Assembly: GCA_009783465.1 (NCBI GenBank)
Contig: WRDM01000009.1
Location: 1 to 64,000 of the forward strand
Length of the DNA stretch: 64,000 nucleotides
From: Phycisphaerae bacterium
Lineage (GTDB): Bacteria > Planctomycetota > Phycisphaerae > SM23-33
Direction of reading: 5' to 3'
Shown piece after piece: positions 17,078 through 26,214 of this stretch (position 1 is the first letter of the stretch; each line of letters opens with the position of its first letter). The notes below the pieces were generated by a model. That model did no database searches. It had not been told where the DNA came from and saw only the letters and a program-made list of their open reading frames with translations. A program made the translations under genes and the position numbers.

Positions 17078-17232
17078 GGCGAACGCATGGTACGTGACGC
17101 GGGCATCTTGCCCGCGTGTCTCGCGGCCGTCTTGGCCGCGTCCGGCGATGAAACGCCAAGATTTTTTGCGATGTACGTTGTATGGAGCGGCCCGCGAGGG
17201 CAAGATGCCCTCCCACGTACCATGCGTTCGCC
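17078..17232. repeat. Intergenic GGGC(N)5GCCC palindrome cassette
   Basis: Outer arms GGCGAACGCATGGTACGTG and its complement enclose CGCGGGCATCTTGCCCGCG and GAGGGCAAGATGCCCTC. This is the non-coding counterpart of the cassettes found inside genes. It lies between the FkbM gene and the PEP-CTERM gene, both minus. Confidence 0.8.
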
Positions 17233-17239
17233 CAGCCAT

Positions 17240-18136
17240 TTACCCCGGCGGGACGAACAGTACGTTGGTGGCTTCGAAATCGTCGTTGACGGCCTCGATT
17301 CGCCTGCCGACGCCGCGTCGAGTCAGGCGGTGGATGCGGTAGCCCAGGCCGGTGAACATGTCACAATACTGCCGGCTCGTGATGCCGCCCGCCGACAGGT
17401 CCGCCGCCGAGATCTCTGACACAATCCGAGGCCGAAATCTCCGGATCGTCTCCAGCCCGCCTCGAACCAGCAGCGGCTCGGCGCCCTGGATGTCTAATTT
17501 CACGAAATCCAGCCGCTCCAGGCGATGCTCCACGACGAACTGGTCCAGTGTCTGCGCCGTCACGTCGACCGTCGCGTAGCCGCTCGGCGCAGCCGATACG
17601 ATGCTGCCAAGCCCCTGATTCTCCGCCTCCTCGGTCGGCGTGGCCATGCGGATCGTCCCGCCACGGTCCGACAGCGCCACCGGATAACACCGCACGCATC
17701 CGCCGTGGTGGCGGGCGTTTCGCTCGACATGCCGCGATAGCCTCGTAAACGGCAGCACCGCCGGTTCGAACGCGTGAACGGCCCCCCCAGACCCGACCAG
17801 CCGGGCCATGTGCAGTGTCACCTCGCCGAAATTGGCCCCGACGTCAAGGCAGACCATGCCCGGCTCAAGCAGACGTTCCAGTGCGAAATGCAGGTCGGGA
17901 TCGTAGCACCCGAACGCCAGCACGCACCGGTCGAGGTGCCGATGCGGCGACAGCCACAACTCGTCCCCCCAACGGTTCCGGTGCCACCGATACGCCTCCC
18001 CCGGCCAACCCGCCCGGCCGATTACGTCATACAGCCGCCTCGGCCTTACCCCGCCCACAGGCCTGCCCAACGCCGCCAACGCATAAAACGCCCCCCTGGC
18101 CATCGCCGCACACACCGCTTTGCCCTTGCCGCTCAT
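17240..18136 (-). CDS. FkbM-family methyltransferase
   Basis: 298 residues from ATG 18136 (MSGKGKAVCAAMARG). The longer ORF begins inside a repeat element. SAM-binding motif I is CLDVGANFGEVTLHMARLVG, followed by GGAVHAFEPAV (acidic end of beta-2) and LDFVKLDIQGAEPLLVRGG, the FkbM hallmark DIQGAE segment. FkbM-type enzymes methylate hydroxyls of sugars or natural products; in planctomycetes they often sit near glycan genes. No glycosyltransferase is adjacent, so the substrate is not predictable. The N-terminal ~90 residues are basic and of unknown role. Confidence 0.87.
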   Translation of the reverse strand: MSGKGKAVCAAMARGAFYALAALGRPVGGVRPRRLYDVIGRAGWPGEAYRWHRNRWGDELWLSPHRHLDRCVLAFGCYDPDLHFALERLLEPGMVCLDVGANFGEVTLHMARLVGSGGAVHAFEPAVLPFTRLSRHVERNARHHGGCVRCYPVALSDRGGTIRMATPTEEAENQGLGSIVSAAPSGYATVDVTAQTLDQFVVEHRLERLDFVKLDIQGAEPLLVRGGLETIRRFRPRIVSEISAADLSAGGITSRQYCDMFTGLGYRIHRLTRRGVGRRIEAVNDDFEATNVLFVPPG

Positions 18137-18237
18137 GGGGTCCCTGTCCTGTTGGAATTGTCGATAAATATACCACAGAATAACGTTCCGTCGCCACACA
18201 GACACCAGGACGCACGTCACACGTGTGGATAGCCTAT

Positions 18238-18337
18238 GGCCACAGGCCCTGCCATTTTGCGTTGTAGATCGTTGTGTCAACCGAAGCGTTCCGTCGCCCA
18301 CACCGTCTTACAACGCAAAATGGCAGGGCCTGTGGCC
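18238..18337. repeat. TGCC-TTTTGCG hairpin element (copy, GGCCACAGG subtype)
   Basis: Perfect 29-nt arms at 18238-18266 and 18309-18337 (CCACAGGCCCTGCCATTTTG and complement), 42-nt loop with CCGAAGCGTTCCGTCGC. It lies between divergent genes, so here it cannot be a terminator of either. Confidence 0.88.
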
Positions 18338-18491
18338 AGGTGCGCCTAAACACGAAGGTCGCGCGAAAAAACAAAAATGCACATACGTCTGCCCTGAAGG
18401 TCACAGAGAAGAACATTGACAGTTCGCATCCCCGCGCGATACGATGCTGACCTATTGGGACGTCATTTGGCCGATTTGGAAGGATGGATTT

Positions 18492-18875
18492 ATGGAAGGT
18501 GAATTGTCCGGCAAGAAGGTGCTGCTGGTGGACGACGACAGGGATATCCTGGCCGCCATGGAGGCGGCGTTGGCGGATCTCGGACCGGAAATCCTCACCG
18601 CCCTCGACGGCGACGGGGCCGTCAAGCTGGCCCAGAGCGCCCAGCCGGACGTGGTCGTGCTCGACATGATGCTGCCCAAACGCAGCGGCTTCCTGGTGAT
18701 GGAAAACCTCAAAAAGGGCAAAAAGAAATCCGACCCGCCGCGCGTCATCATGATCACCGGCAACCAGGGCAGCCGACACAAGGTATATGCCGAAAGCCTC
18801 GGCGTGGATATCTATCTCAACAAACCGTTCCGCATGGAAAAACTCATCGAGGCCGTCAAAAAACTGCTGGGATAG
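18492..18875 (+). CDS. Stand-alone response-regulator receiver domain
   Basis: 127 residues from ATG 18492 (MEGELSGKKVLLVDDD), preceded by GGAAGGAT. An in-frame ATG at 18444 would add 16 residues and cannot be excluded. It is a single CheY-like receiver: acidic pair in LVDDDRD, phosphoacceptor Asp in VVVLDMMLPK, Thr in VIMITGN, and Lys in YLNKPF. There is no output domain, so it presumably passes a phosphoryl signal to another protein. A histidine kinase gene lies about 4 kb downstream on the same strand but nothing links them directly. Confidence 0.9.
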   Translation: MEGELSGKKVLLVDDDRDILAAMEAALADLGPEILTALDGDGAVKLAQSAQPDVVVLDMMLPKRSGFLVMENLKKGKKKSDPPRVIMITGNQGSRHKVYAESLGVDIYLNKPFRMEKLIEAVKKLLG

Positions 18876-18879
18876 CCTC

Positions 18880-19022
18880 AGCGACAAGCGACAAGTAACA
18901 AGCGACAAGAGTGGGCAGCGCGACAGTGTTATTCCGCGTTTTCACGTAGTGCAGCCGTTTTGAACGACAACATGTTCCTTCTCCAGTCGCTTGTCGCGGG
19001 TCACTTGTCGCCAGTTGTGTGT
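18880..19022. repeat. Heptamer-bounded element (GCGACAA repeats)
   Basis: GCGACAAGCGACAAGTAACA units at ~18888-18910 face inverted CGCTTGTCGCGGGTCACTTG at ~18981-19014. Interior end GTTCCTTCTCCAGTCGC matches the element at 19457-19590. Lies upstream of rpsO. Confidence 0.75.
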
Positions 19023-19065
19023 CGCTGGTTTTTACGCGACACAACATTTTTTTCGACATTTGTAG

Positions 19066-19095
19066 TTGATAGTTGCGTGGGGGCGCGAGTAAAGT
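19066..19095 (+). promoter_or_regulatory. Candidate sigma-70-like promoter of rpsO
   Basis: TTGATA at 19066-19071, 18-nt spacer, TAAAGT at 19090-19095, about 85 nt before the rpsO ATG. The intervening leader has small hairpins (GAGTA..TACTC and ACCGCC..GGCGG) that could serve S15 autoregulation, as known for rpsO in other bacteria. The match is only partial and planctomycete promoters are not well defined. Confidence 0.4.
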
Positions 19096-19180
19096 ACTCA
19101 AACCGCCATGTTAGGCGGAGTTTAGGACGGCAGGCTGGCTGACGCGGTGTCGGCTGGGCTGACCGTGACATAGGTGTGGT

Positions 19181-19450
19181 ATGACGATTCCCGTTGACAG
19201 CAAGAAGAAGATTGTTCAGGAACACAGCCGCCACGAAGGCGACACCGGATCGGCCGAGGTGCAGATTGCCCTCCTGACGGCCCGGATCAACTATCTGACC
19301 GAGCATCTGAAGCTCCACAAAAAGGACCACGCGTCCCGCCGCGGGCTGCTCATGATGGTCAGCAAGCGCAACGGCCTGCTGAAGTACCTGTCGCTCAACG
19401 CCGCCGACCGGTATCGCGCGATTATCGCCAAGCTGGGGCTTCGTAAGTAA
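19181..19450 (+). CDS. rpsO: 30S ribosomal protein S15
   Basis: 89 residues, exactly the usual S15 length. The family pattern is complete: [44 protein letters not shown] and [29 protein letters not shown]15 binds 16S rRNA helices 20-22 early in small-subunit assembly. It is followed 229 nt later by pnp, the classic rpsO-pnp order. A heptamer-repeat element lies between the two genes. Confidence 0.98.
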   Translation: MTIPVDSKKKIVQEHSRHEGDTGSAEVQIALLTARINYLTEHLKLHKKDHASRRGLLMMVSKRNGLLKYLSLNAADRYRAIIAKLGLRK

Positions 19451-19456
19451 GAGGCG

Positions 19457-19590
19457 ATAGCGCAGCGACCAGTGACAAGCGACAAGAGCAGGACAATCTT
19501 GTCGTTCAAAAGGGTCGTTCTGTGCGAGAACGACGAGGACGAACAGACATTGTCTTCTCTAGTCGCTTGTCGCGGGCCACTTGTCGCTCC
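19457..19590. repeat. Heptamer-bounded element (GCGACAA repeats), second copy
   Basis: GCGACCAGTGACAAGCGACA at ~19461 is matched by inverted AGTCGCTTGTCGCGGGCCAC at ~19561. Inside is a further stem (CGTTCT..AGAACG). It is homologous to 18880-19022 and sits between rpsO and pnp, where RNase III or terminator-type processing signals lie in other bacteria. Confidence 0.75.
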
Positions 19591-19679
19591 CGGCAGGAAT
19601 TGAGATTGTAGGAACAGAAAACCGCGCCGTCCCGGTGGGCGGCGTATGACGGCATGTCAGGAAAAGAGAAAAGAAAACG

Positions 19680-21908
19680 ATGGCTATTTATCGGGTTGCA
19701 AGGGATATTGGTGGGCGGACGCTGACGATCGAAACGGGGAAGATGGCCAAGCAGTCTCACGGGGCTGTGACGGTTCAATACGGCGAAACGGTCGTGCTGG
19801 CGACGGTGCTGTCGGCGCCCTCCTCGCGGGATCTGGATTTCTTCCCGCTCTACGTGGACTATCGCGAAAACACATACGCGGCGGGCAAGATTCCCGGCGG
19901 GTTTTTCAAGCGGGAAGGCCGACCGACTACCAAGGAAATTCTCACGATGCGGCTGATCGACCGCCCGATCCGTCCGCTGTTTCCCGAGGATTTTTTCAAC
20001 GAAGTGCAGGTTCAGTGCATGGCGTTGTCCTACGACAAGGAGAACGACCCGGATCTGCTGGCCTTGATCGGTTCGTCGGCGGCGTTGGCGATCAGTCACG
20101 CGCCGTTTGACGGCCCGGTGGGCGCCGCCCGCGTCGGCTTTGTCGACGGCAAACACGTGATCAATCCGACGCACAGCCAGTTGGCCGAGAGCGACATGGA
20201 TCTGCTGGTCGCCGGCCCCGCCGAAGCCGTCAACATGCTCGAAATGGGCGGCAGCGAAGTCTCCGAAGCCGTCGCCGCCGAGGGCATCCGCCTGGGCTTC
20301 GATGTCTGCCGGCAGATCATCGACATGATTAATGAGCTGGCCGCCAAGGTCGGGCCGGTCAAGGAATACGAACCCACGCCCTTCCCCGACGATCTCATCG
20401 GCAAGGTGACGTCCACATTCGGCGCCCGCATGAAGCAGGCCAAGCAAATCGCCGCCAAGGCCGAACGCGGCGACGCGATGTCCGCCATCCGCGACGAAGC
20501 CATCGCCGTATTCTGCCCCGAAGGCGAGGAAGAACCCAAGTACACGCCCGCGCAGGTCAAGGAAGCCTTCTACAAAACCGAAGGCAACGTGCAGCGCGAG
20601 CTGATTCTCGGCGGCACGCGACCCGACGGCCGATCCGCCGACCAGGTCCGCCCGCTGGGCTTCGAACTGGGCGTGCTGCCCCGCACCCACGGCTCAGCCG
20701 TCTTCAGCCGCGGCGAAACGCAAACACTCGCCGTCACGACGCTCGGCACACCGCGCGACCAGCAGATCATCGACGGACTCAACGAGGAAGTCCACAAAAC
20801 CTTCATGCTGCACTACAACTTCCCGCCCTTCAGCGTCGGCGAGATTCGTCCGATCCGCGGGCCTGGCCGACGCGAAATCGGCCACGGCGCGCTGGCGGAA
20901 AAGAGCCTCGAAGCCGTCATGCCCACCACGGAGCAGTTCCCGTACACGGTGCGCGTGGTGTCGGACATCATGGAGTCCAACGGCTCGACGTCGATGGCGT
21001 CGGTGGTCGGCGGGACGCTGGCGCTGATGGACGCTGGCGTGCCGATTGCCGCGCCGGTGGCGGGCATCAGCATCGGCATGGTCAGCGACGCGAAGAACGA
21101 AAAATACGTCCTGCTGACGGACATCGTCGGCGAGGAAGATTTTCATGGCGACATGGACTTCAAAGTCGCCGGCACGGCCAGGGGCATCACGGGCATTCAA
21201 CTGGACATGAAGGCCCGCGGCATCGCCCAGGACCGCATCGTGCAGACGTTCGCCAAGGCCAAGGCCGCCCGCGAACTCATCCTCGCCGAACTGGCGAAAG
21301 TGATCACCGCCCCGCGTTCGCAAATCAGCCCGTTCGCTCCGCGCATGATCACGATCAAGATCAACCCGGAGAAAATCGGCAAGGTGATCGGGCCGGGCGG
21401 CAAGATGATCAACAAAATCCAGGACGAGACGAAGGCGACGATCGACATCGAGGAAGACGGCACGATCTTCATCGCGTCGACCGAGGGCGACGGCGCCGAG
21501 CGTGCCCGCATGGCCATCGAGGCCTTGACGGAGGAAGTTTCCGTCGGGCGGGTGTACACGGGCAAGGTCGTCAGCATCCGTGAATTCGGCGCGTTCGTCG
21601 AGATCCTTCCGGGCCAGGACGGGCTTTGCCACGTCAGCGAGTTGGATGTGGCGTACATCAAGAACGTGACCGACGTCGTGCAGGTAGGCGACGAGGTGAA
21701 GGTGAAGGTCATCGCGATCGACGACCAGGGCCGCGTGAAGCTCTCTCGCAAGGCCGTGATGAAGGACGAAGGCGTATCGGAAGGTCAGGGCGACGAATCG
21801 TCAGGCCAGCCGTCGCCGGAGAATGATTCGGGTTCGCGTGGCGGCGGTCGCAGCCGCGGCGGCCGGCCACGACGTGGTGGATCCGGCGGCCGTCGCGATG
21901 AGGAGTAA
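19680..21908 (+). CDS. pnp: Polyribonucleotide nucleotidyltransferase (PNPase)
   Basis: 742-residue 3'-5' phosphorolytic exoribonuclease. Order: first RNase PH domain ([32 protein letters not shown]), all-alpha linker, second RNase PH domain ([50 protein letters not shown]), KH domain with GPGG loop ([18 protein letters not shown]), and S1 domain ([18 protein letters not shown]). The C-terminal ~35 residues are an RGG-rich disordered tail ([19 protein letters not shown]), an RNA-binding type extension. It is paired with rpsO upstream. Confidence 0.98.
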   Translation: MAIYRVARDIGGRTLTIETGKMAKQSHGAVTVQYGETVVLATVLSAPSSRDLDFFPLYVDYRENTYAAGKIPGGFFKREGRPTTKEILTMRLIDRPIRPLFPEDFFNEVQVQCMALSYDKENDPDLLALIGSSAALAISHAPFDGPVGAARVGFVDGKHVINPTHSQLAESDMDLLVAGPAEAVNMLEMGGSEVSEAVAAEGIRLGFDVCRQIIDMINELAAKVGPVKEYEPTPFPDDLIGKVTSTFGARMKQAKQIAAKAERGDAMSAIRDEAIAVFCPEGEEEPKYTPAQVKEAFYKTEGNVQRELILGGTRPDGRSADQVRPLGFELGVLPRTHGSAVFSRGETQTLAVTTLGTPRDQQIIDGLNEEVHKTFMLHYNFPPFSVGEIRPIRGPGRREIGHGALAEKSLEAVMPTTEQFPYTVRVVSDIMESNGSTSMASVVGGTLALMDAGVPIAAPVAGISIGMVSDAKNEKYVLLTDIVGEEDFHGDMDFKVAGTARGITGIQLDMKARGIAQDRIVQTFAKAKAARELILAELAKVITAPRSQISPFAPRMITIKINPEKIGKVIGPGGKMINKIQDETKATIDIEEDGTIFIASTEGDGAERARMAIEALTEEVSVGRVYTGKVVSIREFGAFVEILPGQDGLCHVSELDVAYIKNVTDVVQVGDEVKVKVIAIDDQGRVKLSRKAVMKDEGVSEGQGDESSGQPSPENDSGSRGGGRSRGGRPRRGGSGGRRDEE

Positions 21909-22135
21909 TCGTCGCGACGGGGGTTGACGCTCGCTCGCCGCCTGCCTGAACGAAAGGCATAGGCCAAATGGGTGGCGAACGTCTGTGAGGTACTGTTTAT
22001 CCGTGCGGCTGCATGTTGCAGCCGCCATATATGTGTCTCCGCTGTCCGTTATGTGTGGGGCGCGGGAATGTCAGATGCTTTAGGCATGTCCGTTGGTACG
22101 GACTCCCGATGTATCGGGATATACGGAGCCATTTT
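21909..22135 (+). promoter_or_regulatory. Structured leader upstream of the cold-shock gene
   Basis: The 227-nt gap between pnp and the cold-shock gene has no ORF of note. It holds two hairpins: CGGCTGCATGTTGCAGCCG near 22002 and TCCCGATGTATCGGGA near 22104, the latter ~20 nt before the ribosome-binding region. Cold-shock genes often have long structured leaders, so a thermosensing role is possible but unproven. No clear promoter hexamers were recognised. Confidence 0.35.
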
Positions 22136-22405
22136 ATGCCCACCGGCAAGGTCAAATGGTTTGACCCCAAGAAAGGGTATGGTTTCATCGTCGGCGAAGA
22201 AGGTCGTGACGTGTTTGTGCATTATACGTCGATCGTCGGCGATGGATTTCGTGCGTTGCGGGACGAGGAACTGGTTGAGTACGAGTTCTCCCAAGGCCCC
22301 AAAGGCGACCAGGCCACGCGAGTCGTGCGTCAACAGCATGGCTTGCATCCGCAGTCGTACAGCAGGAAAAATTCCCCGGACAATCCGCCCGCCGATGGCG
22401 GATGA
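22136..22405 (+). CDS. Cold-shock-domain protein
   Basis: 89 residues from ATG 22136 (MPTGKVKWFDPKKGYGFIVGEEG). The OB-fold RNA-binding motifs are clear: RNP1 KGYGFIV and RNP2 DVFVHYTSI. The CSD is about 67 residues; the last ~20 (HPQSYSRKNSPDNPPADGG) are an unstructured extension, longer than in CspA. Presumed role is single-stranded nucleic-acid binding or RNA chaperone activity. The ORF-track start at 22013 is rejected because it reads through the structured leader. Confidence 0.93.
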   Translation: MPTGKVKWFDPKKGYGFIVGEEGRDVFVHYTSIVGDGFRALRDEELVEYEFSQGPKGDQATRVVRQQHGLHPQSYSRKNSPDNPPADGG

Positions 22406-22423
22406 GCGGATGGAACACCGGGG

Positions 22424-22552
22424 CGGCCGTACGTGGCGCGGGTATCCCGCCCGCGTTGGATTCGCGGGCACCTTGTAGGTTCTTGTTGCATTGGATTCAT
22501 GGTACGATCAGCGAGGGCAAGATGCCCGCGTCACGTACCATGCAACCGCCCC
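22424..22552. repeat. GGGC(N)5GCCC palindrome cassette before the histidine kinase
   Basis: Contains CGCGGGTATCCCGCCCGCG and GAGGGCAAGATGCCCGCG with outer arms CCGTACGTGG / TCACGTACCATGC. The ORF-track start of the kinase (22491) lies inside it. Intergenic version of the in-frame cassettes. Confidence 0.75.
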
Positions 22553-22562
22553 GAGGTGCGCC

Positions 22563-23447
22563 TTGAGCGACATCACATGGCTGGTGATTGGAATCGCGTT
22601 GTCAGGCCCGCTGTGGGTGTTGGGCACGCTGTACGTCACGCGCCGCGCCCGGCAACGGGCCGTCCGGCGGGCGGCCAGGCGGGTTCATGACCACGCGCAC
22701 GCCCGCGCCGAAAACCGGCAGGTCCACGTCCAGGAACAACTGATCGAACTGGGGCAACTCGCCGGCGGACTGGCCCACGAAATCAAAAACCCACTCTCCA
22801 CCATTCACGTGAACCTCACGCTGCTGGCCGAGGACCTCTCGCGAGGCCCGCAGCCGCCCGACGCCCGCATGCTGCGCCGCCTCGGGGCCGTGCAAACGGA
22901 GGCCGCCCGGCTCAAGGACATCCTCGACGACTTTCTCCGCTTCGCCGGGCGAATGGAACTCACACGAGAAACCGTCGACCTCCGCCGCGCCGTGCAGGAA
23001 CTGACCGACTTCTTCGCCCCCCAGGCCGACGCCGCACGCGTCGTCCTCCGCACCCAATTGCCCGAACAACCCGTTCGCGTCAGCGTCGACGTCAATCTCA
23101 TCAAGCAGGCCCTGCTGAACCTGATGATCAACGCCCTCCAGGCCATGCCCGAAGGCGGCGAACTCATGCTGAAAATCTCCACCTCGCCGGCCGCCTCGCG
23201 CGACGATTGCTGTGTCGAAGTCATCGACACCGGCACGGGCATCGCCCCGGAAAACCTCCCGCGAATCTTCCAGGTATACTACAGCACGAAAACCCAGGGC
23301 ACAGGCCTGGGCCTGGCGACCACCCAACGCATCCTCCGCGAACACGGCGGCACGATCACCGTCCAGAGCGAGCCGGACAAAGGCACACGCTTCCTCGTCC
23401 AACTGCCGCTGGTGGAGGCAGACAAGCCAGTAGCCAACAGCCAGTAG
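22563..23447 (+). CDS. Sensor histidine kinase
   Basis: 294 residues if started at the TTG at 22563, preceded by GAGG. The ATG at 22491 would translate a repeat cassette. One N-terminal membrane helix (WLVIGIALSGPLWVLGTLYV), then a short coiled coil and the H box GLAHEIKNPLSTIHVNL (His72). The HATPase_c domain has the N box (LLNLMINALQAM), G1 (VIDTGTGIAPENL) and G2 (GTGLGLATTQRI) motifs. No sensory domain fits in the space, so the signal is probably membrane- or partner-derived. No cognate regulator is adjacent. The last residues KPVANSQ and the stop come from GCCAGTA-type heptamer repeats. Confidence 0.88.
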   Translation: MSDITWLVIGIALSGPLWVLGTLYVTRRARQRAVRRAARRVHDHAHARAENRQVHVQEQLIELGQLAGGLAHEIKNPLSTIHVNLTLLAEDLSRGPQPPDARMLRRLGAVQTEAARLKDILDDFLRFAGRMELTRETVDLRRAVQELTDFFAPQADAARVVLRTQLPEQPVRVSVDVNLIKQALLNLMINALQAMPEGGELMLKISTSPAASRDDCCVEVIDTGTGIAPENLPRIFQVYYSTKTQGTGLGLATTQRILREHGGTITVQSEPDKGTRFLVQLPLVEADKPVANSQ

Positions 23448-23474
23448 GTATGGCATGCTTTTTCATACGGGATT

Positions 23475-23608
23475 CGTTTTCAGGCGCCACTGGCCGCAGG
23501 CCCTGCCATTTTGCGTCGTAAATCGTTGTGACAGTCGAAGCGTTCCGTCGCTCACACCGTCTTACGACGCAAAATGGCAGGGCCTGCGGCCAGTGGCGCC
23601 TGAAAACG
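23475..23608. repeat. TGCC-TTTTGCG hairpin element, long-arm copy
   Basis: Perfect 47-nt arms at 23475-23521 and 23562-23608: an outer CGTTTTCAGGCGCCACTGG segment joined to the family core CCCTGCCATTTTGCG. Between kinase and lipoprotein genes on the same strand. Confidence 0.9.
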
Positions 23609-23704
23609 AGAATCACACGAAAAACCGGTGAGTGAACACGTGTTTTCCCTGCTCAAACCAACAGCACCGTGGACGTCGAACCGTCCTTTTGCTATCGTAC
23701 ACCC

Positions 23705-25213
23705 ATGCGAATCCTCGCTCCATGCGTATTGCTGTTTTGTGCTGTTTTGTGCGGGTGTAAGCCCGCCGTGCCGGCAGGGCCTGCGAAACTGTATATCGCG
23801 CCGCTGGCGGTGCAGCAGGCGCAAACCTACCCCGAGACCGTCACTCGCCGCTTCGTTTCGCTGACGGATTTCGAGGGTGGGCCTGACGGCGCGAGGCGGC
23901 AGGTCGAGCAGTTCACCTTCAGCGAGCGGTCCAACGGCACGCGGCGGTTCATCGTCAGCGATTCGCGCACCGGCGTCGGCGCCATGGAGGTCGTCCTGCC
24001 CGCCAGGGTGCAACTGATCTACAAACCACAATTGCGCGACTTCAGCGGCTACTGTCTGCTCTCGATGGCCGTCCACAGCGAACAGGTCCGCGACGACCTG
24101 CGCGTCACCATCACCACCGACGACGCCACCTGGACCAGTCCGCCCACGCTGCTCTATCCCGGCTGGAACACCGTCCTGTACGACATCCGCCGGCTCGGCC
24201 GCATCGGGGATTTCGACATCCGCCGCATCCGCGACGTGAGGCTGGAATTCGCCGACGCCGCCGAACCCGTCACCTTCCGCCTTGACGACATCATGCTCAT
24301 TGACAACCGCCGCGACCTCACCGCCCCCGCCGGTGTCACGCTGCGGAAAGACGCCCTGGACTACGCCCTCGCCCTGCCAGGCCTCGACTCGCCACGAAAC
24401 CTCGCCCAGGACGAGGACGGGCTGTGGCGGTGGGGCGAGGATCAGCCGCTGCTCTACCTCGCGGGCCGCAACGAGGATCTGACCGACGCCACGTACGAAC
24501 GGCTTGCCCCGATGGGCGAGCGCCGTGTCGGCATGGTCGAGATCGTCGAGAACAATCCCATCCGCGTGCGATGGACCAACACGTGGTATTTCCCGTCGCG
24601 TGCGGGGCAGTGGGTTTCGCTCGGCGTGCGGCGGGTGCGATGGGAGCAGACGCTCTACGGCGATGGCCGCGTGGTGACGTTCCTGGAGTACAACAATTCC
24701 GGTGGCCCGCACGTGACGGCGCTGCGGGTGGGCTTCCCGCACGAGGTCGCGGTGGCCGGCCTGGGCATGATGAGTGAGCTGCGCGTGCCGCGACTGGTGA
24801 CGGACGTGCGGCGATGGTGTTATCTCGACGTCTCGCCCGTGCCGCAACGACTGACGTTGCAGCGAAATTATCTTTCGCCGCCGCCGCTGACGGTGACGGT
24901 CGGCGATATCGTCATCGCGCCCGGCGACCTCGACCGCGACGGGTACGACGAGTCGCAAGGCTGTTACGTGCTGACCGCCAGGGCGGGCCATTGCCGTTTC
25001 ACGCTCACCCCGCCGGCCGAGGGCGTCAGTGGCCCGGTCTTCCGCGTACAAGGTCCGTGGCGAGACCTGCCCACCATCAACTGCGACGGCGTCGCCATCA
25101 CCACCGCCGTCCACCTCCCCGCCGACCGTAGCGTCCTCTTCCAACTCCCAGGCCGAATCACACGGGAAACCTCCATCGAAGTCGAAGGTGTCATCGCACG
25201 GTACGAGGAATAG
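23705..25213 (+). CDS. Lipoprotein of unknown function
   Basis: 502 residues from ATG 23705. The N-terminus MRILAPCVLLFCAVLCGCKP is a lipoprotein signal peptide with an LCGC lipobox. The body is beta-rich. The first ~200 residues (FVSLTDFEGGPDGARRQVEQFTF, GYCLLSMAVHSEQVRDDLRVTI, GWNTVLYDIRRLGRIGDFDIRRIRDVRLEF, FRLDDIMLIDN) look like a carbohydrate-binding CIA30/CBM-type jelly roll. Near residue 405, GDLDRDGYDESQGCYVL resembles a single dockerin-like calcium loop. No catalytic site is recognised. It is probably an envelope carbohydrate-binding protein, but I cannot name a family. Confidence 0.7.
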   Translation: MRILAPCVLLFCAVLCGCKPAVPAGPAKLYIAPLAVQQAQTYPETVTRRFVSLTDFEGGPDGARRQVEQFTFSERSNGTRRFIVSDSRTGVGAMEVVLPARVQLIYKPQLRDFSGYCLLSMAVHSEQVRDDLRVTITTDDATWTSPPTLLYPGWNTVLYDIRRLGRIGDFDIRRIRDVRLEFADAAEPVTFRLDDIMLIDNRRDLTAPAGVTLRKDALDYALALPGLDSPRNLAQDEDGLWRWGEDQPLLYLAGRNEDLTDATYERLAPMGERRVGMVEIVENNPIRVRWTNTWYFPSRAGQWVSLGVRRVRWEQTLYGDGRVVTFLEYNNSGGPHVTALRVGFPHEVAVAGLGMMSELRVPRLVTDVRRWCYLDVSPVPQRLTLQRNYLSPPPLTVTVGDIVIAPGDLDRDGYDESQGCYVLTARAGHCRFTLTPPAEGVSGPVFRVQGPWRDLPTINCDGVAITTAVHLPADRSVLFQLPGRITRETSIEVEGVIARYEE

Positions 25214-25274
25214 GGCCACAGGACAAACGTATGACACTCTTCTTTTCCGCACGACATTCGTGTTCGGCGCCACT

Positions 25275-25374
25275 GGCCACAGGCCCTGCCAGTTTGCGTT
25301 GTCGATCGTCGTGACAACCGAAGCGTTCAGTCGCTCACACCGTTTTGCAACGCAAACTGGCAGGGCCTGTGGCC
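25275..25374. repeat. TGCC-TTTTGCG hairpin element (variant TGCCAGTTTGCG)
   Basis: Perfect 27-nt arms at 25275-25301 and 25348-25374, with imperfect extension (GTTCGGCGCC / GCGCCGAAC). The variant G at the core is matched by its complement in the other arm, so the two arms changed together. Confidence 0.88.
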
Positions 25375-25480
25375 AGTCGCGCCGAACGGCTGTTTTGTCG
25401 CGACGCCCGGCCGGGAATTTTGAAACTTTTTTGCCCGCTGCCGCGTCAGTATAGTGTGGTCAAAACGATCGAGGTGATCC

Positions 25481-26047
25481 ATGGTGGTGCGAAATCGGCG
25501 CGACAAGCGGGATGAACATGCAGGTGCAAATACCAACGCGAACAATTCCTCCGACGGTCTGGAACCGTGCCGGCAGTCGCTGGACGCGCGGGACGTGAAG
25601 AAGGCGTTGAAGGCGTTCATTGCCGCGTGCGGCAAGACGGCCGCCGTCGCGACGGTCGCGGTGGCGATCAGCAGCGCGAACGTGTCGTGCCGATCCCATC
25701 CGGGGACACCGGGACCGAGGCAGGTCACTACCCAACCGGCGGACGAAGATGGAACCGAGATGATGCGGACGGGAGGGGTTGTCGCGGTACCACGAATCAT
25801 CACGCAACCGGCGGGGAATGGCGACACGGAAACGGTGGATCCGCCGGGCGGGATCGGGGCGGCCATGATCACGCTGGAAGGCGAGTCGCCGGCTGTGCAG
25901 ATCACCACGCAGCCGGCGAAGGAGGGGGACATTGAGGCGACGGAGGAGGAAGAAGAGGAGGGGGAACTGGGGACGGAGATCATGGAGCTTGAGGGCGATA
26001 TTCTTGGCGTGCGAATCATCGTCAAGCCGGCGGCGACGGAAGCGTAG
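25481..26047 (+). CDS. Hypothetical protein with four ITQPA-type repeats
   Basis: 188 residues, start ATG after GAGGTG. No family recognised. The N-terminal third is basic, then a helix (KKALKAFIAACGKTAAVATVAVAISSANVSC) that is weakly hydrophobic and could be a late signal or anchor segment. After it come four repeats of about 35-50 residues, each with a short motif: QVTTQPADEDGTEM, RIITQPAGNGDTETV, QITTQPAKEGDIEAT, RIIVKPAATEA. A polyacidic stretch (EEEEEEGE) lies before the last. The pattern suggests an exported or surface low-complexity protein, but coding status rests mainly on the conserved in-frame repeats and start context. Confidence 0.6.
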   Translation: MVVRNRRDKRDEHAGANTNANNSSDGLEPCRQSLDARDVKKALKAFIAACGKTAAVATVAVAISSANVSCRSHPGTPGPRQVTTQPADEDGTEMMRTGGVVAVPRIITQPAGNGDTETVDPPGGIGAAMITLEGESPAVQITTQPAKEGDIEATEEEEEEGELGTEIMELEGDILGVRIIVKPAATEA

Positions 26048-26070
26048 ATGACGCCATTGTGCGTGGATCC

Positions 26071-26154
26071 GGCTTTGCCTGTTTGCGCTGTAGGATGTTG
26101 TGGAAAGCGAACGTTTCGTTTGGCACAGCGTTCTGCAGCGCAAAACGGCAAGCC
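26071..26154. repeat. Degenerate TGCC-TTTTGCG hairpin element
   Basis: GGCTTTGCCTGTTTGCGCTG opposite CAGCGCAAAACGGCAAGCC with an AACGTTTCG loop typical of the family. Some mismatches. Upstream of recQ; the ORF-track start of recQ (26059) would translate it. Confidence 0.7.
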
Positions 26155-26214
26155 ATTGCGAAACGTCTCACGACTCCCTCGTTACTCGTTACTTTTTTCG
26201 GTATACTCGTCGCG

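Noticed and set aside
18238-18337. Simple terminators as the sole explanation for the hairpins
   Set aside because: Several copies lie between divergent genes (18238, 54180) where no transcript ends, and T-runs are missing.
23552-25273. 573-codon minus-strand ORF opposite the lipoprotein gene
   Set aside because: The plus-strand gene has a lipobox signal peptide and plausible domains; the shadow frame has none.
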